Shown here: piece after piece, positions 40,500 to 49,348 of the stretch
Layout: every line of letters begins with the position of its first letter
Numbering within the stretch: the first letter of the stretch is position 1
Assembly (NCBI GenBank): GCA_964496125.1
Contig: CAZBXE010000004.1
Location: forward strand, 108,092-172,091
Length of the DNA stretch: 64,000 nucleotides
Origin: CAZBXE01 sp964496125
Lineage (GTDB): Bacteria; Chlamydiota; Chlamydiia; Chlamydiales; CAZBXE01
Direction: 5' to 3'
Notes under the pieces: model-generated
The model's input: the letters and a program-made list of their open reading frames with translations, nothing else
The model's database searches: none
What the model was told of the DNA's origin: nothing
Program-made: the position numbers and the translations under genes

Positions 40500-41010
40500 C
40501 TTTGGATTTTTTCCGCAGGGTAGGCTGTGCCTTTTTTTGAAAAGGCGCTAGCCGCTTCCCCATGTACGGTGGAGCATGTAGAGCGAAAAGGGGGTGAGTG
40601 CACTTAAGCTCGCGAACACGATCTATGGGTTTGAATGCTTTGAAAATGAGCTCTTTTAGGGGACTATTTCTTAAGAAAAAAGAGACTGACCTCGGAGAGA
40701 ATACGTGTGAATGAGAAGATAGCGATCGTTTTTTTCGGCTAGAGTACGCTATTTGCTTTGAGTTGTTGTTGGGAGAATAGTGGCGTAGCCTTTCACTTGT
40801 GAAAGGGCTATGGGGTAGTCTCCGAACAGGGTGCGTTTTAGGACGCGCTACTATGCAGATCCATGCATAGCTCTTTGCAGAATACGCTCGAATTCAAGTG
40901 AGTAGAGGTAACCTTCTACTGATCTGTTTCGACTTGGAGGAGTGGAATAAATTAGTGGGGCCGAAAAGTAAGAGAGCGATTTTCACTAACTATCCTTCTT
41001 GAAAGGGTAG
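40500..41010 (+). ncRNA. Candidate structured RNA, unassigned
   Basis: About 500 bases without a convincing gene but with a dense row of stems on one strand. GCCTTTT/AAAAGGC (40529-40546); TAGCC-TTTCAC/GTGAAA-GGGCTA (40786-40810); GTGCGT/ACGCGC (40831-40848); CTATGCA/TGCATAG (40851-40870); AGTAGAGGT/ACC-TTCTACT (40901-40920); CTATCC/GGGTAG (40990-41010). A promoter-like pair precedes it and a strong terminator follows at 41241. I looked for RNase P RNA core motifs, the tmRNA ends and the 4.5S RNA loop and found none of them. It may be a diverged housekeeping RNA or an unknown one. Limits are approximate and strand is inferred from the promoter. Confidence 0.35.
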
Positions 41011-41025
41011 GTGGAGTGTTTAAAA

Positions 41026-41214
41026 GTGAATAGTATTTCTTGTGTTTTTGCTGCGACGGAAGAGGAGACGGTAGCATTCGAGGCAACTGAGCCCTACCTT
41101 AAGCTCTTAGTCAAAGCCCAAGAGGAATCACAGAGGAGCCGTTCTGAAATCGAAAATGTTGTTTCTGCAAAGGAGACGATTTTTGTGAAAGGAAAGCTCA
41201 CAGTTTCCTTCTAG
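41026..41214 (+). CDS. Small hypothetical protein before the terminator
   Basis: 62 codons from GTG 41026 (GGAG nine bases upstream); an in-frame GTG at 41011 is also possible. Sequence is acidic and helical (A-T-E-E-E-T-V-A-F-E-A, V-K-A-Q-E-E-S-Q-R-S-R-S-E-I-E) with no known motif. The intrinsic terminator starts 26 bases after its stop, which fits the end of a transcript. It could be translated from the hairpin-rich RNA upstream, or be chance. Confidence 0.4.
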   Translation: MNSISCVFAATEEETVAFEATEPYLKLLVKAQEESQRSRSEIENVVSAKETIFVKGKLTVSF

Positions 41215-41240
41215 TTTTGGAGGGAAAACCAAATATTAAT

Positions 41241-41273
41241 GGCGGCTGGGAGTTCCAGCCGCCCTTTCTTTTT
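41241..41273 (+). terminator. Intrinsic terminator upstream of aroB
   Basis: GGCGGCTGG (41241-41249), loop GAGTT, CCAGCCGCC (41255-41263), then CTTTCTTTTT. Perfect 9-bp stem and a T-rich tail. It ends the transcript that includes the hairpin-rich region. Confidence 0.9.
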
Positions 41274-41281
41274 ACTGGTCT

Positions 41282-42325
41282 ATGACACTAAAATCCTTTA
41301 TACAGATTGGCGATGTCTTGGAAATGGTGACACCTCTCTTTGAGGAGGTAATGCCAAGGAAGACGCTACTGCTTTCCGATACAACAGTCTATTCCCTTTA
41401 TGGCAAAGCTATTTGCGACAAGGGTTGTTGTGATTTGATTCTTGTTGAACCTGGAGAGGGGGCTAAGTCGCTTGCTGTTGCTGCTTTTTGTTTTGAAGAG
41501 ATGTCAAAAAAAGGAATAGATCGAAGCTCTCTTGTGATTAGTTTGGGAGGTGGTTGTGTTACTGATCTCTCGGGGTTTGTCGCTTCTTGTTACATGAGAG
41601 GGATTTCGATTGTACATATCCCTACAACGTTAATGGGGATGGTAGACGCAGCTATTGGAGGAAAGACCGCTCTTAATCTTCCTTCGTTTAAAAATCTTGT
41701 AGGTTCGTTTCATTTGGCTGAGAGGATTCTCATCGACCCGACTTTTCTTCTCAGTCTTCCGCTGCGTGAACTAAGATCTGGGCTTGCTGAGGTCGTAAAA
41801 TATGGTATTATCCGTGATGAGTTGTTATTTCAGTTTCTCGAAACGCATACAAAAGAGCTGTTAGCAAAAGATCTAGATGCGTATCGCTTTGTAATTGAAC
41901 GCTCTATTTCATGTAAAGAAGCGTTTATTGAAGGTGATCTTACGGATCTTAATAAAAGAAATTTTCTTAATTTTGGCCATACCTTTGGACATGCGATCGA
42001 ATCCGCAACTGACTACGTTGAATTTACTCATGGTGAGGCAGTTTCTATCGGCATGTGTCTTGCTGCTAGTTTAAGTGAGTCGCTTGGATTTTTACCGAAG
42101 TCTATTAAAGAGAGGATCTTTAAACTCTGTGACGACTTTGGACTACCTACCTGCTTGCCGGCCCATCTTCCCTTGGAAAAACTTGTCCCTTTCATGAAAA
42201 AAGACAAGAAAGCAACGCAAGGCGAGCTTACTTTTATTCTGATCTGCGGTTTTCAAGATCCCTTTAAGCTTCAGGGAATAAGCAAAGAATCTCTATATAA
42301 TGCGATTCGCTCTGGATTGGAATAG
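41282..42325 (+). CDS. aroB: 3-dehydroquinate synthase
   Basis: Second step of the shikimate pathway. 347 residues. NAD- and zinc-binding features: D-T-T-V near 34, G-E-G-A-K near 58, G-G-G-C-V-T-D near 89, P-T-T-L-M-G-M-V-D-A-A-I-G-G-K, E-V-V-K-Y-G, the zinc ligands in N-F-G-H-T-F-G-H-A-I-E and T-H-G-E-A-V-S-I-G-M. No Shine-Dalgarno is visible and the ATG lies nine bases after the terminator T-tract, so the true start of transcription is unclear. Confidence 0.96.
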   Translation: MTLKSFIQIGDVLEMVTPLFEEVMPRKTLLLSDTTVYSLYGKAICDKGCCDLILVEPGEGAKSLAVAAFCFEEMSKKGIDRSSLVISLGGGCVTDLSGFVASCYMRGISIVHIPTTLMGMVDAAIGGKTALNLPSFKNLVGSFHLAERILIDPTFLLSLPLRELRSGLAEVVKYGIIRDELLFQFLETHTKELLAKDLDAYRFVIERSISCKEAFIEGDLTDLNKRNFLNFGHTFGHAIESATDYVEFTHGEAVSIGMCLAASLSESLGFLPKSIKERIFKLCDDFGLPTCLPAHLPLEKLVPFMKKDKKATQGELTFILICGFQDPFKLQGISKESLYNAIRSGLE

Positions 42326-42363
42326 CTTGCTTCATATATACTCCGTTCCCTATAGGATGGGTT

Positions 42364-44919
42364 ATGGGTAAATCTTTGATCATCGTCGAATCCCCGACGA
42401 AGGCTAAGACATTAAAAAAATTTTTGCCAGCAAACTTTGAGTTTGCCTATACGGTTGGTCACATCCGCGATCTTCCCGAGAAAGAGTTTGGCATTGATAT
42501 CGAGCACGATTTCAATCCAACTTACGTGATCATGCCTGATAAGGAACAGGTAATTAGCAACTTAAAAAAGGCTGCTAAGGGCTGCGATACGATTTACCTC
42601 TCTCCCGACCCTGACCGAGAAGGGGAGGCCATTGCCTGGCATCTGACCCAAATTCTTCCCTTGAAGACGAATTTTAAAAGGGTTGAGTTTAATGCGTATA
42701 CCAAAGAAGATGTACAGCGAGGCCTCAATAACCCAAGGGAAATTGACATGGCCCTCGTCAATGCACAGCAAGCGCGGCGCCTTTTAGATAGAATTGTAGG
42801 TTATAAGATATCTCCTATTCTGAACCGCCGTGTTCAAAGGGGTAAAGAGGGGGGGGTATCAGCAGGTAGGGTCCAATCTGTAGCACTGAAATTGGTCGTG
42901 GATCGAGAGAAGGAAATTAAAGCCTTCAAGCCTGTAGAGTTTTGGAATATCTCTGTTGATTTAGAGCCGCAAGGGCAAGGCAAAGCCTTCACTGCCTTTT
43001 TATTTTCTGTAGGCGGTAAAAAGGTGGAAAAGGAAGGGGATAAAAACGTCTTTTTAATCCCTACCAAAGAAGTAGCCGACAGCGTTCTTGCGAAACTTAA
43101 AGGGTGCAGTTACGATGTTGGTCATGTCGAGAGAAAAGAGAAAAAGCGCTACCCTGTCCCTCCGTTTATCACTTCTACATTGCAGCAAGAAGCAAGCCGC
43201 CACTTTGGCTTCTCTTCTGCCAAGACGATGAGTGTTGCACAAAGTCTCTATGAAGGGGTAGAGCTTGGGAATGAGGGAACAGAGGGTCTCATTACCTATA
43301 TGCGTACAGATTCAGTGCGCGTGGCAGGGGAGGCTGTTGCAGCCGTTCGAAACTTTATCAGTCAAAAATTTGGTGCTGCCTACTTGCCTGATGAGCCTAA
43401 GGCATACACATCAAAGAAGAGCGCACAAGATGCGCACGAAGCCATACGGCCCACGAACTTGTACCACCCTCCCGAATTTGTTGAGCCTTACCTAGATAGA
43501 GATCAGTTCCGTCTGTACAAGCTAATCTGGAACCGCTTTGCCGCATCGCAGATGAACCCAGCTATTTATGACACAGTGTCTGCTGACATAATAGCTCATG
43601 ACTGTGTATTTCGTGCAACGGGTTCTGTGGTTAAGTTCTTAGGATTTCTTGCTACGTATGAAGAGAAGATAGACGATGATGAAAAAGGGGAGAAGGAGAT
43701 GCAGCTTCCCGACTTACAGAGCGGGCAGAAATTGAAATTTCTAAAACTTCACTCCGAACAGGCATTTACAAGGCCACCCCCTAGATTTACGGAAGCCTCT
43801 CTTGTTAAAGAGCTGGAAAAGTCTGGAATTGGAAGACCTGCAACGTATGCGTCGATCATGAATAAGATCCAAAGCCGGCAGTACACAGAGAAGGAGAAAG
43901 GTCGCTTGAAGCCTACAGAGGTAGGGGTTGTGATAGCTGAGATGCTCGAAGCCAACTTCCATGAGATCATGGATGTTGGCTTTACTGCTGCTATGGAAGA
44001 TGAACTGGAGCATGTCGCAGAAAATCGAAAGGAATGGAAGCAATTGATCCGAGATTTTTGGGACAAATTTGAGCCTACGTTGCAAGCTGCTGAAAAATCT
44101 GCCTTCGTTCCGAAAGTGATGACCGATATTGACTGTCCCAAATGTTCGGGTAAACTCCAAAAGGTGTGGTTCCGCTCTAAATATTTCTTTGGGTGCAGCA
44201 ATTATCCAGAATGCGACTACACCTCTTCCTTGGAGGAGATGGAGTTCAACAAAGAAGACTATGCTGATGATTTCGATTGGGGTCAGAAGTGTCCTGTCTG
44301 TCAATCTGATATGAAAGTGCGTCACGGACGTTTTGGGGCCTTTTTAGGCTGCTCGAAATATCCGGAGTGCAAGGGAATTATCAATATTCCAAAAAAAGGG
44401 GAAGAGGTAGTAGAAACTGCCGATATGCCGAAATGCCCAGCTCTTGGCTGCCCTGGTGTCATTATGTCTCGAAAGTCATGGCGCGGTAAGACATTTTACT
44501 CTTGCTCTACCTTCCCTGATTGCGATGTGATCGTGAACAATATAGACGATTTGCAGACAAAGTACGTAAACTATGAGAGAAAAGCGTATGTAAAGAAAGG
44601 GAAGAAAGGGGCTGTAACGAAAAAGGGAGCAGCACCCAAGAAAAAAGCGACCACTTCAAAAACAAAGAAGAAGGTAACACGCGAAATGCCAAGCTGCAAG
44701 CTTTCCCCAGAACTTGCGGACGTTGTGGGGGCCAAAGAGTTAGCTCGTCCTGAGGTTGTAAAGCAGCTTTGGACCTACATTAAGGAAAAGGGGCTCCAAG
44801 ACCCCGCGAACAAGCGCCTCATCAATCCAGACAGCAAGCTTGCCAAAGTATTTGGGACAAAAGACCCTGTCCAAATGTTTGCCATGATGAAGCTGATCTC
44901 AAAACACATGTCAAGCTAG
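42364..44919 (+). CDS. topA: DNA topoisomerase I fused to a SWIB domain
   Basis: Relaxes negative supercoils. 851 residues: Toprim domain (1-115) with V-E-S-P-T-K-A-K-T and S-P-D-P-D-R-E-G-E-A-I-A-W-H; core with catalytic Tyr in Y-M-R-T-D-S-V-R (about 315); three C-terminal zinc ribbons (C-P-K-C/C-x7-C types, about 590-720); a Lys-rich linker; and a C-terminal SWIB/MDM2-like domain (about 775-851, S-P-E-L-A-D-V-V-G through F-G-T-K-D-P-V-Q-M-F). The TopA-SWIB fusion is typical of Chlamydiae, where the SWIB part may bind DNA or histone-like proteins. The 210-bp gap after it shows nothing clear. Confidence 0.97.
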   Translation: MGKSLIIVESPTKAKTLKKFLPANFEFAYTVGHIRDLPEKEFGIDIEHDFNPTYVIMPDKEQVISNLKKAAKGCDTIYLSPDPDREGEAIAWHLTQILPLKTNFKRVEFNAYTKEDVQRGLNNPREIDMALVNAQQARRLLDRIVGYKISPILNRRVQRGKEGGVSAGRVQSVALKLVVDREKEIKAFKPVEFWNISVDLEPQGQGKAFTAFLFSVGGKKVEKEGDKNVFLIPTKEVADSVLAKLKGCSYDVGHVERKEKKRYPVPPFITSTLQQEASRHFGFSSAKTMSVAQSLYEGVELGNEGTEGLITYMRTDSVRVAGEAVAAVRNFISQKFGAAYLPDEPKAYTSKKSAQDAHEAIRPTNLYHPPEFVEPYLDRDQFRLYKLIWNRFAASQMNPAIYDTVSADIIAHDCVFRATGSVVKFLGFLATYEEKIDDDEKGEKEMQLPDLQSGQKLKFLKLHSEQAFTRPPPRFTEASLVKELEKSGIGRPATYASIMNKIQSRQYTEKEKGRLKPTEVGVVIAEMLEANFHEIMDVGFTAAMEDELEHVAENRKEWKQLIRDFWDKFEPTLQAAEKSAFVPKVMTDIDCPKCSGKLQKVWFRSKYFFGCSNYPECDYTSSLEEMEFNKEDYADDFDWGQKCPVCQSDMKVRHGRFGAFLGCSKYPECKGIINIPKKGEEVVETADMPKCPALGCPGVIMSRKSWRGKTFYSCSTFPDCDVIVNNIDDLQTKYVNYERKAYVKKGKKGAVTKKGAAPKKKATTSKTKKKVTREMPSCKLSPELADVVGAKELARPEVVKQLWTYIKEKGLQDPANKRLINPDSKLAKVFGTKDPVQMFAMMKLISKHMSS

Positions 44920-45133
44920 TCCCTCTGTCCGATTTTTTCCTCCTTCTCGTTCGTTTTTTTCTGTTTTTAGAGGGCTGGCTTGAGCCTTCGTGAGATTTGG
45001 ATGAGATCGTACAGATAGAGACCAATGCTTAACCACAGAAGGAGAAAAGTGAAGGCAAGAGGGGTGCCGAGCCCTTGAGATGCGACCAGTAGATGTGTAT
45101 AAGTAAGGCGCTGTAATATCTATCCATGGTTTT

Positions 45134-47110
45134 TTAGCCAAAGGAGAGTTCTAGTCTCTCCAGTTTGCGCATTTGGTCGCGGTAGAAAGCAGCTTGCTCA
45201 AAATCAAGCTCCTTTGCCGCTTCCTTCATCTTTTTCTTATACTCTTCAATTTGGTCTTGGATGGCTCGTGAGGTAGGATGCTCGATTTCGTGAAGGACTT
45301 CTTTTTGCTCTGCATCAAGGGCAACAAGCGGGGCATTTTTTCGAGTTGTTGTTGTAGGGGTAATCCCGTGTTCTTCGTTGTATGCCTGCTGCAGCTTTCT
45401 TCTTTCTTCTGTGATTCGAAGCGTGTTTGTAATGGCCTCTGTCATTTTATCTGCATACATAATGACTCTGCCCTCTACGTTTCGAGCTGCCCTTCCGCAG
45501 GTTTGTATGAGAGACGTTTCGCTTCGCAAAAACCCTTCTTTGTCGGCATCGAGGATGGCAACTAAAGAGACTTCAGGAAGATCGAGCCCTTCCCTAAGAA
45601 GGTTAATTCCTACGAGAACATCAAAGGTGCCTTCTCGGAGGTCTTGGAGGATTTGCATTCTTTCCAAGGTGTCGATATCGGAATGGAGGTATTTTGCCTT
45701 TACACCCAGCTCTACAAGGTATTTGGAGAGCTCTTCGGCAAGTCGTTTGGTTAGCGTTGTTACAAGGACACGGCCCCCTTTTTCTGTGTGTTGCCTGATC
45801 TCTTCTAAGCTATCATCGACTTGCGTGGATGCTTTTCTCACTTCAATGATCGGGTCAAGAAGTCCTGTAGGGCGTATCACCTGACGTACAATTTTCCCTT
45901 GCGACTCTTCTATTTCCCAGTTCGCAGGGGTTGCAGAAACATAGATGACCTGGTTGAGATGTTCATAAAATTCTTCAAACATCTGCGGGCGGTTATCAAA
46001 GGCAGAAGGAAGCCTAAATCCAAACTGCACAAGGGCTTCTTTTCTTGCCTTATCTCCATTGTACATAGCGCGCACTTGAGGAATGGTTTGATGGGATTCA
46101 TCTACAATGAGGAGGTAGTCTTTGGGGAAGTAGTCGATGAGGCAGGTGGGGCGCTCTCCTGGCTGCCTGCGGCTAAAATGGCGGCTATAGTTTTCAATTC
46201 CTTTGCAAAAGCCCATCTCTCGGATCATTTCTAAATCATACATGACCCTTTCTTGGATTCTCTGCAACTCAATGGCTTTATTTTCTTTGGCATAGAATTC
46301 AACTCTTTCTCTGAGCTCTTTTTTTATCGTTTCAATAGCTTCTAGGCGCACTTGCTCTGGGGTGACATGGTGAGAACTTGGATAAATGGTAACACTACTT
46401 GTTGTGGTGATCGTTTTTCCAGTGAGAGGATCAATCTCGGAGATTTTTTCGATCTCATCGCCAAACATTTCAATGCGAAACGCTTTGTCTTCTTCATAGG
46501 CAGGAAAGATTTCTAGGGTATCTCCGCGCACACGAAAAGTAGCTCTTGCAAAATCGTAGTCATTTCTTTTGTACTGCATCTCGACAAGGTGCAGTAGAAT
46601 TTCATCACGCCTTCTCTCTTGCCCTGTTGTAAGGGTAAGATTCATGCCGCGGTAGAACTCTGGCATACCAAGGCCGTAGATGCAAGATACGGAAGAGACA
46701 ATTAAGACATCATCTCTTTCGAGAAGAGATCTTGTGGCAGAAAGGCGCATCTTGTCGATTTTGTCGTTGATGGCCATGTCTTTTTCGATATAGGTGTCGG
46801 TGCGGGCAATATATGCTTCTGGCTGGTAGTAGTCGTAATAGGAAACAAAGTACTCTACCGCATTGTGTGGGAACAGGTGTTTAAATTCTTGGTAGAGCTG
46901 CGCTGCAAGTGTTTTATTGTGGGCGAGAATAAGTGTTGGCTTCTGTACGTTCTCAATCACACCGGCCATAGTAAAAGTTTTCCCAGAGCCTGTTACACCA
47001 AGGAGAACTTGTGACTTGATCCCTTGTAAAACACCTTGTGTGAGCTCATTAATTGCACTGGGCTGGTCTCCCTTTGGGGAAAACTCTGATACGAGTTGAA
47101 ATTTAGGCAT
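45134..47110 (-). CDS. uvrB: UvrABC system protein B
   Basis: Damage-verification subunit of nucleotide excision repair. I take ATG 47110 (M-P-K-F-Q-L-V-S-E-F, the family N-terminus); the frame extends to a GTG at 47137. 658 residues. Walker A G-V-T-G-S-G-K-T, beta-hairpin Y-Y-D-Y-Y-Q-P-E-A-Y, helicase motifs V-D-E-S-H, S-A-T-P, R-E-G-L-D-L-P-E-V and Q-T-C-G-R-A-A-R-N, and the C-terminal UVR domain. Overlaps the end of trpS by eight bases; same adjacency as in C. trachomatis. Confidence 0.97.
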   Translation of the reverse strand: MPKFQLVSEFSPKGDQPSAINELTQGVLQGIKSQVLLGVTGSGKTFTMAGVIENVQKPTLILAHNKTLAAQLYQEFKHLFPHNAVEYFVSYYDYYQPEAYIARTDTYIEKDMAINDKIDKMRLSATRSLLERDDVLIVSSVSCIYGLGMPEFYRGMNLTLTTGQERRRDEILLHLVEMQYKRNDYDFARATFRVRGDTLEIFPAYEEDKAFRIEMFGDEIEKISEIDPLTGKTITTTSSVTIYPSSHHVTPEQVRLEAIETIKKELRERVEFYAKENKAIELQRIQERVMYDLEMIREMGFCKGIENYSRHFSRRQPGERPTCLIDYFPKDYLLIVDESHQTIPQVRAMYNGDKARKEALVQFGFRLPSAFDNRPQMFEEFYEHLNQVIYVSATPANWEIEESQGKIVRQVIRPTGLLDPIIEVRKASTQVDDSLEEIRQHTEKGGRVLVTTLTKRLAEELSKYLVELGVKAKYLHSDIDTLERMQILQDLREGTFDVLVGINLLREGLDLPEVSLVAILDADKEGFLRSETSLIQTCGRAARNVEGRVIMYADKMTEAITNTLRITEERRKLQQAYNEEHGITPTTTTRKNAPLVALDAEQKEVLHEIEHPTSRAIQDQIEEYKKKMKEAAKELDFEQAAFYRDQMRKLERLELSFG

Positions 47111-48158
47111 CGACTTTTTGCCGCTCTCTTGCGACACGCGAAATTTTTTTCCATGTTCCTGATATACCCATGGCAGAGAGCATTTCGTTTCTCGTCTCTT
47201 CTGCTATGCGGGCCATTTTATTGGTCCCTTGGTAGACAATCTCTTCGACGAGCCCCTTATCCTTTTCAAACGTGCTTCTTTTTTCTCTAAAAGGCTCGAG
47301 GAAAGAATTTAGGGCATGTGTAAGTTTTTTCTTCACCTCTACATCACCCACCCCTCCTTTTTTGTACCGTTCTTTTAAGTCTGCTACTTCTTCTTTGTTT
47401 GTGTTGAAGAGATCGTGGTAGATAAAGACGGGATTACCTTCGACAGTACCTGGGGTATCAGCTCGAATTCGGTTCGGATCTGTGTACATACTATTAACTT
47501 TCTTCTCTACGGTCTTGGCGTCATCGGAGAGAAAAATAGCGTTTCCAGCGGACTTACTCATCTTTCCTGCATTGTCAGTCCCGATGAGGGTGGGGGTTTC
47601 ACTCAGCAGCACTTCGGGTGAGGGAAACACCTCTCCGTAGAGGAGGTTGAATTTTCGTGCAATGCCGCGCGCAAGTTCAACGTGTGCTTCGTTGTCTTTG
47701 CCTACAGGGACAAGGTTTGCTTTAGGCATCAAGATATCTGCTGTTTGCAAGATCGGATAGCCAAGGAGTCCAAATGGCATATTGTCTGGATCGAGATGCG
47801 CGTTCCTTGCCATCTCCTTAAGACTTGGTAAACCTGTAAGGCGATTTAAGGGAAGCAGCATCTCAAAGATGAGATTCATTTCACAGACAATAGGAATTGC
47901 CGATTGGAGATAGAGAGTTGATTTTTCAGGATCGATACCACAAGAGAGATAGTCGAGGACCATCTCATAGATATGTTCCCGAATTTGCAGAATATGCTCT
48001 TTTTCTGGCTTTGTCGTTAAAACATGAAGGTCTGCTATGATGAAGTAGCAGTCATACTTATCCTGAAGCAGGACTCTATTTTTTAGTGAGCCCAAATAGT
48101 GGCCAAGGTGAAGCTTCCCTGTGGGCCTATCGCCTGTCAATATGCGCGGTTTTGTCAT
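47103..48158 (-). CDS. trpS: Tryptophanyl-tRNA synthetase
   Basis: Charges tRNA-Trp. ATG 48158 has AAGGTGA at proper distance and gives M-T-K-P-R-I-L-T-G-D-R-P-T-G-K-L-H-L-G-H-Y (351 residues). Class I signatures are present: T/P-T-G-x-L-H-L-G-H (HIGH) and the K-M-S-K-S loop. The gene follows two aromatic amino-acid permease genes (ATGA-type overlap with the nearer one), so uptake and charging of tryptophan appear co-expressed; uvrB follows. Confidence 0.97.
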   Translation of the reverse strand: MTKPRILTGDRPTGKLHLGHYLGSLKNRVLLQDKYDCYFIIADLHVLTTKPEKEHILQIREHIYEMVLDYLSCGIDPEKSTLYLQSAIPIVCEMNLIFEMLLPLNRLTGLPSLKEMARNAHLDPDNMPFGLLGYPILQTADILMPKANLVPVGKDNEAHVELARGIARKFNLLYGEVFPSPEVLLSETPTLIGTDNAGKMSKSAGNAIFLSDDAKTVEKKVNSMYTDPNRIRADTPGTVEGNPVFIYHDLFNTNKEEVADLKERYKKGGVGDVEVKKKLTHALNSFLEPFREKRSTFEKDKGLVEEIVYQGTNKMARIAEETRNEMLSAMGISGTWKKISRVARERQKVDA

Positions 48159-49348
48159 CCAATCACCTTTGTGTAAATGATAGTAGCCATGAGTAGGCAA
48201 GAGAGGATAATCGATCCGACAACAGCTGCTTTGCCTCCAGGAGCCTCGTAGGGGCCTGTTAACCCTCTTTTATAACGGCCGTAGTATACCATAAGAGCAG
48301 GAAGAAGACCGAGCAAAATGATGACTCCGATGAGACCTGCGTACTCAAGCGCGACGAGGAAGGCTCTTGGGTTATAGAGTGTGAAGAGGTAGGGGGGAAC
48401 AATCGTTAGGCAGGCAAGGAGCACCCTTCCTGTTGCAGTTTTTTTGATCTTTAGTCCGTCGCTTAAGAAATCCGAGAGGCAAAGCGTCACCCCGAAAAAC
48501 GAGGTGACGATTGCTAAGAAGGAGAAAATTTTAGCAGCATTGCGAATGTGTATGTTATTGAGCAAATTCGACAAGATGATCGCCCCGTTAGCACCTTCTC
48601 GGTATCCTTCTTCAATGAGAGGAAGAGGGATGGTGCCGAGGGTGATAAAGATCCAAAGTGTATAAACACCGAGGGGGATGAGGCTGCCGATGAGGATAAC
48701 TCTCACTAGCTGGGAGACATTCCTGCCAAGATAGATAGAGAGTGTTGGGACGATGAACTGGTATCCAAAGGAAGTGGCTGTAATGGAGAAGGCCAGGGGA
48801 AGCTTTGGCAAGTCGTTATAGGCTAGATATTCGAGATTCACATCTGGTATCACATAAAAGCAAAGGGCGGCAAAAGTAAGGAAGAGGCCTACCATCATGA
48901 TTCGATTGAGAAAGTCAATGATCTTAGTTCCCTGGTAGAGGGCAAAGCCAAAAAGAAAGAGGAGAATGAAGATTGTCAACTTTTCTGAAAGTTCGATGCC
49001 TAGATAGTGCTTGATGAGGAGAATAAACAGATGGCCTCCCCCTGCGACGTAGGCTGTTGTTAAGCAAGAGAGCAAGAAGAGATAGGTAGCCCAGGCGAGA
49101 AGCTCTCCCCATTTGCCAATGGTTTCGTGTGCCATAGAGATGATGTTGGTCTCTTTTTTGATCCATAGAGTTGTCTCTAGGAGGAAAAAGGCGCTTTCTG
49201 TCATGTAAATCCAATAGAGGAAAAAAAGAAGAACAGCAGGGAAAAAGCCAGCAAGGCCTGTTGTAATAGGAAGAGCAAGCATGGCGGCGCCTATGCTTGT
49301 TCCTGCAATGAGAAGTATACTGCCTAACATCTTGTGTTTTAAAATCAC
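48155..49348 (-). CDS. tyrP: Aromatic amino acid (Trp/Tyr) permease, copy 2
   Basis: 397 residues from a GTG at 49348, which overlaps the previous gene's TGA (GTGA) and has CAGGAG eight bases before it. Eleven membrane helices; first helix reads I-L-L-I-A-G-T-S-I-G-A-A-M-L-A-L-P, the HAAAP/ArAAP family signature. About 40 percent similar by eye to copy 1. Proton-coupled import of tryptophan or tyrosine is expected. The adjacent trpS supports tryptophan. Confidence 0.92.
   Translation of the reverse strand: MILKHKMLGSILLIAGTSIGAAMLALPITTGLAGFFPAVLLFFLYWIYMTESAFFLLETTLWIKKETNIISMAHETIGKWGELLAWATYLFLLSCLTTAYVAGGGHLFILLIKHYLGIELSEKLTIFILLFLFGFALYQGTKIIDFLNRIMMVGLFLTFAALCFYVIPDVNLEYLAYNDLPKLPLAFSITATSFGYQFIVPTLSIYLGRNVSQLVRVILIGSLIPLGVYTLWIFITLGTIPLPLIEEGYREGANGAIILSNLLNNIHIRNAAKIFSFLAIVTSFFGVTLCLSDFLSDGLKIKKTATGRVLLACLTIVPPYLFTLYNPRAFLVALEYAGLIGVIILLGLLPALMVYYGRYKRGLTGPYEAPGGKAAVVGSIILSCLLMATIIYTKVIG

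Noticed and set aside
40500..41010. RNase P RNA, tmRNA, 4.5S RNA or group I intron
   Set aside because: The universal core words of each (for example GAGGAAAGTC and ACAGAA-GGCTTA for RNase P, the T-arm and CCA end for tmRNA) are absent on both strands.
43741..44325. 194-codon minus-strand frame opposite topA
   Set aside because: Antisense to the conserved core and zinc ribbons of TopA.
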